NCBI RefSeq assembly: GCF_946885955.1
Contig: NZ_CAMPHI010000068.1
Location: forward strand, 1-18,932
From: an uncultured Pseudomonas sp.
Lineage (GTDB): Bacteria; Pseudomonadota; Gammaproteobacteria; Pseudomonadales; Pseudomonadaceae
Direction: 5' to 3'
DNA length: 18,932 nt
Made by a program: the position numbers and the translations under genes. The notes below the pieces were generated by a model, which saw only the letters and a list, made by a program, of their open reading frames with translations, was not told the DNA's origin and did no database searches. Of this stretch, positions 7,990 through 14,030 are shown in pieces. Every line of letters begins with the position of its first letter. Position 1 is the first letter of the stretch.

Positions 7990-8089
7990 TAATCATAAAA
8001 ACTGTCTTATATTTTATTTTTGACGTGCTATGCTTCTGCGAAGTCTAGGCTGCTGGCATACGAGTGCCTTAGCGAATTCAACACACGAG

Positions 8090-8141
8090 AGGAGGTGCGG
8101 CCACCGCCAGGCGTAAGGCCCAGGCGGCGGCCCATAGAGCA
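8090..8141 (+). promoter_or_regulatory. uraH leader: distant Shine-Dalgarno and GC-rich hairpin
   Basis: AGGAGG sits at 8090-8095, but the uraH ATG is at 8142 and no ATG, GTG or TTG follows the Shine-Dalgarno at normal spacing. Between them GGCCACCGCC (8099-8108) can pair with GGCGGCGGCC (8123-8132): 9 of 10 pairs, one A-C mismatch. Folding would leave 12 unpaired nt between AGGAGG and ATG. Directly before the ATG there is only AGAG, 2 nt away, too close to serve well. Confidence 0.5.
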
Positions 8142-8495
8142 ATGGGACGATTGACCACACATGTTCTGGATGCCGCGCACGGTTGCCCTGGCAGCGCGCT
8201 GAAGATCGAGCTGTATCGCGTCGAAGGGGCGCAGACGGAATTGCTCGCCACCACGCTGACCAATCACGATGGGCGCTGTGATGCACCGGTGCTGCAAGGT
8301 GAGGACTACCGCAGCGGCGTCTATCAGCTGCATTTCCATGCCGGCGACTACTACCGCGCTCGCGGCGTGAGCCTGCCCGAGCCGGCCTTTCTCGATGTGG
8401 TGGTGCTGCGTTTCGGCATCGATGCCGCTCAGGAGCACTACCACGTACCGCTGCTGATCTCGCCCTACAGCTACTCGACCTACCGCGGTAGCTGA
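8142..8495 (+). CDS. uraH: 5-hydroxyisourate hydrolase (transthyretin-like)
   Basis: UraH hydrolyses 5-hydroxyisourate, the product of PuuD, to OHCU. The 117-residue protein has the N-terminal TTHVLD motif with His7, Arg45 in NHDGRCDAP, the [11 protein letters not shown] segment with His99 and His101, and ends in the diagnostic Tyr-Arg-Gly-Ser at 114-117. The frame stays open upstream to about 8073 without any ATG, GTG or TTG, so [10 protein letters not shown] is the natural start although its ribosome site is poor. It is transcribed away from puuE, alone, and is followed by its own terminator. No signal peptide is seen, so it is cytoplasmic. Confidence 0.95.
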   Translation: MGRLTTHVLDAAHGCPGSALKIELYRVEGAQTELLATTLTNHDGRCDAPVLQGEDYRSGVYQLHFHAGDYYRARGVSLPEPAFLDVVVLRFGIDAAQEHYHVPLLISPYSYSTYRGS

Positions 8496-8531
8496 AGCGA
8501 GCCGATTACCCTCGACTCTTCGCAGAGTCTT

Positions 8532-8558
8532 AGCCCGCGCCACACTGCGGGCTTTTTT
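8532..8558 (+). terminator. Intrinsic terminator of uraH
   Basis: AGCCCGC (8532-8538) and GCGGGCT (8547-8553) form a 7-bp stem with an 8-nt loop, followed by a run of T residues. It lies 36 nt after the uraH stop codon. Confidence 0.88.
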
Positions 8559-8602
8559 ATAGCTGCGATTCGGGTTAAAGGCGCAGGTCGACGTTGAAGC
8601 AC

Positions 8603-8673
8603 GTAGCCTGGGTTGAGCGCAGCGATACCCAGGGCGCCGATACCCGGGTATCGCTTTGCTCAACCCGGGCTAC
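8603..8673. repeat. Inverted repeat with 27-nt arms
   Basis: The arm at 8603-8629 (GTAGCCTGGGTTGAGC and onward) is repeated inverted at 8647-8673 with three mismatches and a 17-nt spacer. Related sequence occurs at the left window edge near 14-36. It lies in the convergent gap between uraH and the LysE-type gene, where such pseudomonad repeats commonly collect. Confidence 0.8.
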
Positions 8674-8695
8674 CATTGGGTAACGATGATCGTTC

Positions 8696-8741
8696 CCACG
8701 CTCCGGCGTGGTAACGCATCCAGGGACGCTCTGCGTCCCTG
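8696..8741. repeat. Tandem hairpins of an intergenic repeat
   Basis: Two adjacent perfect hairpins are present: CCACGC (8696-8701) with GCGTGG (8706-8711), and CAGGGACGC (8721-8729) with GCGTCCCTG (8733-8741). The flanking GATCGTTCCCACGCTC resembles a repeat known from many Pseudomonas intergenic regions. The remainder of the gap up to 8862 shows nothing that I can name. Confidence 0.65.
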
Positions 8742-8862
8742 AGACGTGGAGTGTCGCCAAGCGCATCCCGATGCGGACAGTTTGGCGCGAGGAACCATCA
8801 TCGGCGGGTAGAAATAGAGCGGGTAAACCCCGTCCTATGCTTGCGAGCTCAACAAATTCGGC

Positions 8863-9489
8863 TTACCGACTCAACAACGAAGCCGCGCCGGCACCGCCGA
8901 ACAACCCCGCGCTGATACGGTTGAACCACACCTGGCCCTTACCGGAGCGCAGGTAGCGCGCCGCGCCGCGGGCGCTGAGGCCGTAGAACAGCTTGCAGCT
9001 CAGATCCAATACCGCCCAGGTGGCGATCATCACCAGCAACTGGCCGAGCATCGGCCGTTCGGCACTGATGAATTGCGGCAGAAAGGCGGCGAAAAACAGG
9101 ATGTCCTTGGGATTGCTGGCGCCGAGGCCGAAGGCCTTCCAGAACATCGCGCGAAACCCCGGGTTGACCGGCTGTTCCTCCGCATTCGCGGGCTTGCTTG
9201 TCTGGCGCGAGGCCTGCCAGCTTTGCCAGGCGAGGTAGAACAGATAGAGCGCGCCGACAACTTTCAGCAGGCTGAACAGTCGCTCGGAGGCCAGTAGCAG
9301 GGCGCCCAATCCCAACGCCGAAGCGCTGAGCAGGCAGATGGACGCCGAGACGCCACCGATAAACGCCGGCAGCGAGCGGCGCAGACCATAGTTCAGGCTG
9401 TTGCTGACCATCAGTAGCGACAGTGGACCGGGGATCAGAATCACGATCAGCGCGGCGCTGCTGAACAGCAGCCAGGTTTCCAGGCTCAT
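8863..9489 (-). CDS. LysE/RhtB-family exporter
   Basis: This 208-residue hydrophobic protein fits the LysE/RhtB amino-acid exporter family in length and pattern. It has the N-terminal IPGPLSLLMVSNSLNYGLRRSLPAFIGGV signature, about six membrane segments, a hydrophilic loop near residues 95-110, and a KAFGLGASNPKDILFFAAFLPQF segment typical of the family. The ATG at 9489 has GGAGA 6 nt upstream. It lies downstream of the purine permease on the same strand, but an intrinsic terminator stands between them, so it may have its own promoter. The exported substrate is unknown. A link to purine breakdown is only positional. Confidence 0.85.
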   Translation of the reverse strand: MSLETWLLFSSAALIVILIPGPLSLLMVSNSLNYGLRRSLPAFIGGVSASICLLSASALGLGALLLASERLFSLLKVVGALYLFYLAWQSWQASRQTSKPANAEEQPVNPGFRAMFWKAFGLGASNPKDILFFAAFLPQFISAERPMLGQLLVMIATWAVLDLSCKLFYGLSARGAARYLRSGKGQVWFNRISAGLFGGAGAASLLSR

Positions 9490-9511
9490 TGCAGGTCTCC
9501 AGATAAGGCAA

Positions 9512-9537
9512 AGCCCCGACGCGGCGACGTCGGGGCT
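9512..9537 (-). terminator. Intrinsic terminator of the AzgA-type permease gene
   Basis: AGCCCCGAC (9512-9520) and GTCGGGGCT (9529-9537) form a perfect 9-bp stem with an 8-nt loop. Read leftward the stem is followed by TTTGCCTTAT, a short, imperfect U-tract. It starts 26 nt after the permease stop codon and ends 23 nt before the LysE-type start, so it can limit read-through between the two. Confidence 0.78.
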
Positions 9538-9562
9538 AGGGTCTCGCTTGAATCGGCCTTAC

Positions 9563-10912
9563 TTATAGGAAGGCGAACTTGGCGATAAAGATAATGCACA
9601 AAACGTACAGGCTGATCGAAACCTTGTCACGCTGACCGGTCAGCAGCTTCAACGTGGCGTAGGTCAGGAAGCCCAGAGCGATGCCATTGGCGATGGAGAA
9701 GGTCAGCGGCATCATCACCACGGTGACGATCGCCGGGATGGTGTCGGTGTGATCCTTCCAGTCGATATGCGCCATGCCGCTCATCATCAGCATTGCCACG
9801 TAGATCAGCGCGCCGGCGGTGGCGTAGGCAGGGATCATGCCGGCCAGCGGAGCGAAGAACATCGCCAACAGGAACAGCACGCCGACGGTGACAGCGGTCA
9901 GGCCGGTGCGCCCGCCAGCAGCGACGCCCGATGCGCTTTCCACGTAGCTGGTCACTGGCGGGCAACCGACCAGGGCGCCGACCACGCTGGAGGTACTGTC
10001 GGCTTTCAGGGCTTTCGAGAGGTTCTGAATCTGGCCATCGTCGTCCACCAGATTGGCGCGATGGGCGACGCCCATCAGGGTGCCGGCGGTGTCGAACATA
10101 TTGACGAAGAGGAAGGCCAGGATGACGCTGACCATCGACAGGTTGAAGGCACCGGCAATGTCCATGGCCATGAAAGTTGGTGCCAGGCTCGGCGGCATCG
10201 ACATGAGGCCGTTGTACTCGACCAGGCCCAGGCCCCAGCCGATCGCGGTAACGCCGAGCATGCTGAAGAGGATGGCGCCGAAAACGTTGCGATGGCTGAG
10301 TACCGCGATCAGCAGGAAGCAGATGGCCGCGAGCAGGGCGCTCGGCTCACCGAACGAACCCATGGTCAGCAGCGTGGCCGGGCTGTCGACGACGATACCG
10401 GCGGTCTTCAGACCAATCAGGCCGAGGAACAGTCCGACCCCGGCGCCCATGGCGAAGCGCAAGCTCATGGGGATGCTGTTGAGCAGCCATTCGCGGATGC
10501 GCGACAGGCTCATGAGCATGAACATCACACCGGAGATGAACACCGCGCCCAGGGCGATCTGCCAGGAGTAGCCCATTTCGCCGACCACCGTGTAGGTGAA
10601 GAAGGCATTCAACCCCATGCCGGGCGCCAGGCCAACCGGCCAGTTGGCATAGAGCCCCATCAGGAAGCAACCCAGTGCCGCACCGATGCACGTGGCTACG
10701 AAGGCCGCGCCGTGATCGACGCCGGCGTTGGCCATGATGTTGGGGTTGACGAAGATGATGTAGGCCATGGTGACGAAGGTTGTCAGGCCGGCCAGCAATT
10801 CGGTCTTGATCGAGGTGCGGTGTTCGGTGAGCTTGAAGAATCTATCGAGCAGACCAGCGGGTCTTAGCCCTGGGGTGTGAGTCGCCAGTTGTTCTTGTTT
10901 AGCGCTTTCCAC
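9563..10912 (-). CDS. AzgA/PbuG-type purine permease (NCS2-like)
   Basis: This 449-residue polytopic membrane protein belongs to the AzgA-like purine permeases that import adenine, guanine or hypoxanthine by proton symport. Family marks are TSIKTELLAGLTTFVTMAYIIFVNP near the N-terminus, GLAPGMGLNAFFTY, MFDTAGTLMGVA in the acidic segment, and TSYVESASGVAAGGRTGLTA. It differs clearly from the UacT-type permease at 1290-2783, so the locus carries two unrelated-looking importer types. A promoter with an operator-like box in its spacer lies about 140-165 nt upstream. Location beside the regulator and guaD suggests guanine or hypoxanthine as substrate; adenine cannot be excluded. Confidence 0.88.
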   Translation of the reverse strand: MESAKQEQLATHTPGLRPAGLLDRFFKLTEHRTSIKTELLAGLTTFVTMAYIIFVNPNIMANAGVDHGAAFVATCIGAALGCFLMGLYANWPVGLAPGMGLNAFFTYTVVGEMGYSWQIALGAVFISGVMFMLMSLSRIREWLLNSIPMSLRFAMGAGVGLFLGLIGLKTAGIVVDSPATLLTMGSFGEPSALLAAICFLLIAVLSHRNVFGAILFSMLGVTAIGWGLGLVEYNGLMSMPPSLAPTFMAMDIAGAFNLSMVSVILAFLFVNMFDTAGTLMGVAHRANLVDDDGQIQNLSKALKADSTSSVVGALVGCPPVTSYVESASGVAAGGRTGLTAVTVGVLFLLAMFFAPLAGMIPAYATAGALIYVAMLMMSGMAHIDWKDHTDTIPAIVTVVMMPLTFSIANGIALGFLTYATLKLLTGQRDKVSISLYVLCIIFIAKFAFL

Positions 10913-11050
10913 AGTGGGTACTCCTTATCTTTCTTGTCGTGTACCACCCGGATTCTGCCTTGAGGTCCTGGTTCTCTCTGAGGCGGGTGGTGTTTGGTGT
11001 GCCTACTGCCGGGTTAGTTGACCGTGTGGTCAGAAAGCTACACTGTTGCG

Positions 11051-11078
11051 ATTATGCTTTTGTATACAAAAAAAGCAA
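11051..11078 (-). promoter_or_regulatory. Leftward promoter of the AzgA-type permease
   Basis: On the minus strand, TTGCTT (11078-11073) and CATAAT (11056-11051) form a -35/-10 pair with 16-bp spacing. The operator-like box TTGTATACAA lies wholly inside the spacer, the position where a bound repressor would block RNA polymerase. The hexamers match the sigma-70 consensus at 4 of 6 and 5 of 6 positions. Confidence 0.6.
11060..11069. promoter_or_regulatory. Operator-like palindrome TTGTATACAA, copy 4
   Basis: A perfect palindrome identical to copy 2, placed between the -35 and -10 elements of the permease promoter and 147 nt before its start codon. Confidence 0.68.
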
Positions 11079-11378
11079 ATAATGTTTTCTTTATTGCTGC
11101 GCTTGTCTGATAGTGCTCGTAGACAATCATTGCGCTGCGCGTGTGCGTTGAATTTATAAATAGCTCATATAAAACAATTAGTTATGGTTTGTTTTCGGTT
11201 TTTAGTCAGGTGCAGCCCTCTCTTGGAGTGGGTTTTTTGCGGCGTATTTAGCGGATTGCTGCGTAAAAAGAGTGATTGATATAAGCAATCGATCGATGGA
11301 GGCGGTCGTCTGGAGGCAGTCGCTGGACGGGTGCTGAGGCGCCATGTCGCGGGCTTTCAGGTATGCGCTTTCGGGTAA

Positions 11379-11388
11379 TTGTGTACAA
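11379..11388. promoter_or_regulatory. Operator-like palindrome TTGTGTACAA, copy 5
   Basis: This copy lies 158 nt upstream of the GntR-family gene and is followed by T, giving TACAAT on the plus strand as in copy 3. It suggests that the regulator controls its own gene. Confidence 0.65.
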
Positions 11389-11459
11389 TGCCAGGGCTTA
11401 TGCTTTCTGGATCTCATGGCAAACTGTTTGGCAGTGGCCAGGGGAAGCAGGAGGAGATT

Positions 11460-11501
11460 TTGCTGGCACGCGCTAAAGCCGCTGCGGATGTCGTGCGCTA
11501 A
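11460..11501 (+). CDS. Possible 13-residue leader peptide before gntR
   Basis: AGGAGGA (about 11449-11455) is followed, after a short gap, by TTG at 11460 and 12 further sense codons ending in TAA at 11501 (MLARAKAAADVVR). It is in frame with gntR but stops 45 nt before it. GCTAAAGCC (11472-11480) can pair with GGTTTTAGC (11502-11510) with one G-U pair, forming a hairpin that spans the mini-ORF end. It is the strongest Shine-Dalgarno in the leader, stronger than that of gntR. No function is known; it may be chance. Confidence 0.25.
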   Translation: MLARAKAAADVVR

Positions 11502-11546
11502 GGTTTTAGCAATCTTGATCAGCCGTATTTTTTGACACGAGCCCCA

Positions 11547-12317
11547 ATGAACGAACAATTGCAGCCCCTCAAGAAGCAGCCGCGCGCCGGCAAAAGCAGC
11601 CGCAGCGGGACTCAGGACGACGTCGTATACGCGCATATCTTCGAGGCTATCCTCGAACAGCGCCTGGCGCCTGGGACCAAACTCAGCGAAGAAGCCCTGG
11701 GCGAGATTTTCGGCGTCAGCCGCACCATCATCCGCCGCGCCTTATCGCGCCTGGCCCATGAGGGCGTGGTGCTGCTGCGACCGAATCGCGGCGCGGTGGT
11801 GGCCAGCCCGAGCGTCGAAGAAGCCCGGCAGATTTTCTACGCCCGACGCATGGTCGAGCGGGCGATTACCGAACTGGCGGTCGAGCATGCCACGGCCGAG
11901 CAGCTCGCCGAGTTGCGGCAGATGGTCGAGGATGAACAGAGCAGCTTTTCCCGCGGCGACCGCGGCGCTGGTATCCGTTTATCCGGCGAGTTCCACCTCA
12001 AGCTCGCCGAAGCGGCGAAGAACGCGCCGCTGATCAGCTTCCAGCGCAGCCTGGTGTCGCAGACCTCGCTGATCATCGCCCAGTATGAAAGCGGCAACCG
12101 CTCGCACTGCTCCTACGACGAGCACAATCAGCTGATCGACGCCATCGAAGCGCGCGACACCGCTAAGGCGGTCAGCCTGATGATGCACCACATGGACCAT
12201 ATCGACAGCAAGCTCAACCTCGACGAGGAAAGCGCCTCCGACGACCTGCACGCGGTGTTCTCGCACCTGCTGCAGACCGCCAGGAAAAAGCCGGGGCGTA
12301 CGCCAGCGGGTCGTTGA
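11547..12317 (+). CDS. GntR-family regulator, FadR subfamily (FCD domain)
   Basis: This 256-residue DNA-binding protein has an N-terminal winged helix (about residues 24-90: VVYAHIFEAILEQRLAPGTKLSEEALGEIFGVSRTIIRRALSRLAHEG) and a C-terminal all-helical FCD ligand domain. Likely metal or ligand residues there are His150, His193 and the His214-His215 pair. The start at ATG 11547 follows from the MNEQLQPLKKQPRAGK beginning; its ribosome site is weak (GAG about 5 nt upstream). It is divergent from the purine permease and convergent with guaD. Five TNGT-NN-ACNA palindromes in the locus fit this subfamily, so it is the best candidate for a local repressor released by a purine-pathway metabolite. 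Which metabolite cannot be read. Confidence 0.9.
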   Translation: MNEQLQPLKKQPRAGKSSRSGTQDDVVYAHIFEAILEQRLAPGTKLSEEALGEIFGVSRTIIRRALSRLAHEGVVLLRPNRGAVVASPSVEEARQIFYARRMVERAITELAVEHATAEQLAELRQMVEDEQSSFSRGDRGAGIRLSGEFHLKLAEAAKNAPLISFQRSLVSQTSLIIAQYESGNRSHCSYDEHNQLIDAIEARDTAKAVSLMMHHMDHIDSKLNLDEESASDDLHAVFSHLLQTARKKPGRTPAGR

Positions 12318-12380
12318 TTGCTCCCTCACTCCTGCGGTGGGGCGGCCGTGTCGGGTTAGCGGTGCGACATAGATTCGTAG

Positions 12381-12443
12381 GTTGGGTTAGCGGCGCTGCG
12401 ATAAATAAATCTACACCACGATCCCGGCGCCGCGTAACCCAAC
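12381..12443. repeat. Inverted repeat, GTTGGGTTAGCGGCGC type
   Basis: GTTGGGTTAGCGGCGC (12381-12396) faces GCGCCGCGTAACCCAAC (12427-12443), separated by 30 nt. It lies in the convergent gap between gntR and guaD, where it may act on message ends. It shares its arm sequence with the next repeat. Confidence 0.75.
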
Positions 12444-12481
12444 AGCGATATCCGCACCTTCGCGTAAGGGGTTGCGACCAC

Positions 12482-12549
12482 GGTGGGTTATGCGGCGCTC
12501 CGAGACCGCGTTGTTACGTACACGGTTTTCCATGCGCCGCTAACCCACC
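12482..12549. repeat. Second inverted repeat of the same family
   Basis: GGTGGGTTATGCGGCGC (12482-12498) faces GCGCCGCTAACCCACC (12534-12549). The arms share GGGTTA-GCGGCGC with the repeat at 12381-12443, so the 249-nt gap contains two copies of one element in tandem. No simple terminator with a U-tract is seen for either gene. Confidence 0.75.
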
Positions 12550-12566
12550 CTTGGGAACGCGGCCCC

Positions 12567-13871
12567 TCAATCCCTGCAATGCACCGACACGCCGGCGGCG
12601 AAGGTTTGCTTGATCGCGCGGTCGTCGCCGAGCATGCACAGGGCGAACAGCTTTTCGGCCAGGCTCTGGGCCTGCTGCATGCGGTAGCCGAGCAGCGGCG
12701 TGGCGTTGTAGTCGAGCACCACGAAGTCGGCGTCTTTGCCAGTCTCGAAGTTACCGATCCTGTCGTCCAGGTACAGCGCTTCGGCACCGCCCAATGTGGC
12801 CAGGTAGAGCGACTTGAACGGATCGAGCTTCTTGCCCTGCAGCTGCATGATCTTGTACGCCTCGTTCAGCGATTGCAGCTGGCTGAAGCTGGTGCCGGCG
12901 CCGACATCGGTGCCCAGGCCGACGCGCACGCCGTGGCGTTCCAGCTTGTTCAAGTCGAACAGGCCACTGCCGAGGAACAGGTTGGAGGTTGGGCAGAAGG
13001 CCACCGCTGAACCGGTCTCGGCCAGACGCTGGCATTCCTCGTCGCACAGGTGCACGCCGTGGGCGAACACCGCGCGCGGGCCGATCAGTTTGTAGTGGTC
13101 GTATACATCCAGATAGCCGCTACGCTCGGGGAACAGTGCCTTGACCCATTCGATTTCCTGACGGTTCTCCGACAGGTGGGTGTGCATATACAGGTCCGGG
13201 TATTCGCTTAGCAGTTGGCCGGCCAGGCTCAATTGCTCGGGCGTACTGGTCGGGGCGAAGCGCGGGGTCACTGCGTAATGCAGGCGGCCTTTGCCGTGCC
13301 AGCGCTCGATCAGCTCCTTGCTCTCGGCATAGCCGGACTCCGCCGTGTCGGTCAGGTAGTCCGGGGCGTTGCGGTCCATCAGTACCTTGCCGGCAATCAT
13401 CCGCAGGTTCAGCGCCTCGGCGGCTTCGAAGAAGGCGTCCACCGATTGTTTGTGCACGCTGCCGAACACCAGGGCGGTGGTGGTGCCGTTGCGCAGCAGC
13501 TCCTTGAGGAAGATCCCGGCGACGTCGCTGGCGTGGGCCTTGTCGGCGAACTGCTTTTCGGTGGGGAAGGTGTAGGTGTTGAGCCAATCCAGCAGCTGCT
13601 CGCCGTAGGAGGCGATCATCCCGGTTTGCGGGTAGTGGATATGGGTGTCGATAAAGCCGGGGGTGATCAGGGCATCGCGGTATTCGGTCAGCTCGATGCC
13701 CGTGAGCGACGGCAACAGTTCTGTGGCATGGCCGACGCGGGCGACTTGGCCATTTTCGATAACCAGCACGCCGTCCTCGAAATATTCATAGGACTGCTCG
13801 ACGCCGACCACGGCGGGGTCGGCGATGCTGTGCAGGATGGCGGCGCGGTAGGCGTGGGTCGTGGTGCTCAT
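12567..13871 (-). CDS. guaD: Guanine deaminase
   Basis: GuaD converts guanine to xanthine and ammonia, feeding XdhAB. The 434-residue length matches the family (E. coli 439). It is a zinc amidohydrolase with the PGFIDTHIHYPQ motif (71-82; His77 and His79 bind metal), PRFAPTSTPEQL, the MHTHLSEN segment, GVHLCDEE, and the catalytic GLGTDVGAGTSFS motif with a metal-binding Asp. I chose the ATG at 13871 (MSTTTHAYRAAIL). The open frame extends 21 codons further only because it reads through the REP doublet. The ribosome site is modest (AGAGA about 7 nt upstream). It lies 155 nt after xdhC, with two repeats between, and is the last gene of the xdh unit. Confidence 0.95.
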   Translation of the reverse strand: MSTTTHAYRAAILHSIADPAVVGVEQSYEYFEDGVLVIENGQVARVGHATELLPSLTGIELTEYRDALITPGFIDTHIHYPQTGMIASYGEQLLDWLNTYTFPTEKQFADKAHASDVAGIFLKELLRNGTTTALVFGSVHKQSVDAFFEAAEALNLRMIAGKVLMDRNAPDYLTDTAESGYAESKELIERWHGKGRLHYAVTPRFAPTSTPEQLSLAGQLLSEYPDLYMHTHLSENRQEIEWVKALFPERSGYLDVYDHYKLIGPRAVFAHGVHLCDEECQRLAETGSAVAFCPTSNLFLGSGLFDLNKLERHGVRVGLGTDVGAGTSFSQLQSLNEAYKIMQLQGKKLDPFKSLYLATLGGAEALYLDDRIGNFETGKDADFVVLDYNATPLLGYRMQQAQSLAEKLFALCMLGDDRAIKQTFAAGVSVHCRD

Positions 13872-13902
13872 GGTCGTCTCTATCAATCGTTGAATGGGCT
13901 GG

Positions 13903-13956
13903 GTAGGAGCGGCCTCGGCCGCGATCAGGTGCAATCGCGGCCGAGGCCGCTCCTAC
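13903..13956. repeat. REP doublet between xdhC and guaD
   Basis: The 23-nt arm at 13903-13925 (GTAGGAGCGGCCTCGGCCGC plus GAT) is repeated exactly inverted at 13934-13956 with an 8-nt spacer. It differs from the pair at 5155-5213 only by T to C in one arm and the matching A to G in the other, so base pairing is kept. Confidence 0.92.
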
Positions 13957-13974
13957 AAAATCTGCGCAAGTCGC

Positions 13975-14030
13975 GTAGGGTGTGCCGTGCGCACCAGGGA
14001 ATTGGCATTGGTGCGCGTAGCGCACCCTAC
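13975..14030. repeat. Inverted repeat overlapping the xdhC stop codon
   Basis: GTAGGGTG with downstream TGCGCACCA (13975-13995) faces TGGTGCGCGTAGCGCACCCTAC (14009-14030). Its right edge CTAC contains the xdhC stop codon (CTA at 14027-14029, TAG on the coding strand). It lies 18 nt from the REP doublet, so two repeat families abut. Confidence 0.8.

Larger units (their letters stand above)
7724..8141. promoter_or_regulatory. Divergent control region between puuE and uraH
   Basis: This 418-nt gap between divergent genes contains two operator-like palindromes, one near each gene. The stretch 7797-7860 and the stretch 7980-8025 are AT-rich, as expected for promoters. TACAAT, a good -10 hexamer, overlaps both boxes (leftward in the 7799 copy, rightward in the 7980 copy), but neither has a convincing -35 partner. 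The 45 nt before uraH are GC-rich and described separately. No gene is supported here. Confidence 0.65.
10913..11546. promoter_or_regulatory. Divergent control region between the permease and gntR
   Basis: This 634-nt gap lies between the leftward permease and the rightward regulator. It is AT-rich at 11040-11200. It contains a leftward promoter (11051-11078), two operator-like boxes (11060 and 11379) and a mini-ORF at 11460-11501. Open frames crossing 11202-11535 on either strand lack homology-like sequence and overlap the boxes, so I do not call them genes. Positions 11080-11370 show no recognisable element. Confidence 0.6.

Noticed and set aside
8095..8154. GTG at 8095 as the start of a 19-codon leader peptide overlapping uraH
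   Set aside because: The GTG is part of the AGGAGGTG Shine-Dalgarno itself, so it has no upstream ribosome site.
9749..10867. 372-codon plus-strand frame opposite the AzgA-type permease
   Set aside because: The translation is low-complexity, rich in His, Gln, Gly and Glu, as expected from the antisense of membrane-protein codons. The permease on the minus strand is certain.
11344..11535. 63-codon plus-strand ORF upstream of gntR
   Set aside because: It spans an operator-like box, has no ribosome site and no homology-like sequence.
13093..13104. TCGTATACAT inside guaD and GCGTATACGT inside the channel gene (near 786) as operator copies
   Set aside because: They keep only the central GTATAC, lie within coding sequence and miss the outer TT/AA bases that all five intergenic copies share.
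13872..13934. 21-codon N-terminal extension of GuaD
   Set aside because: It reads through the REP doublet (AAEAAPTQ) and lacks a ribosome site. MSTTTHAYRA at 13871 is the family-like start.
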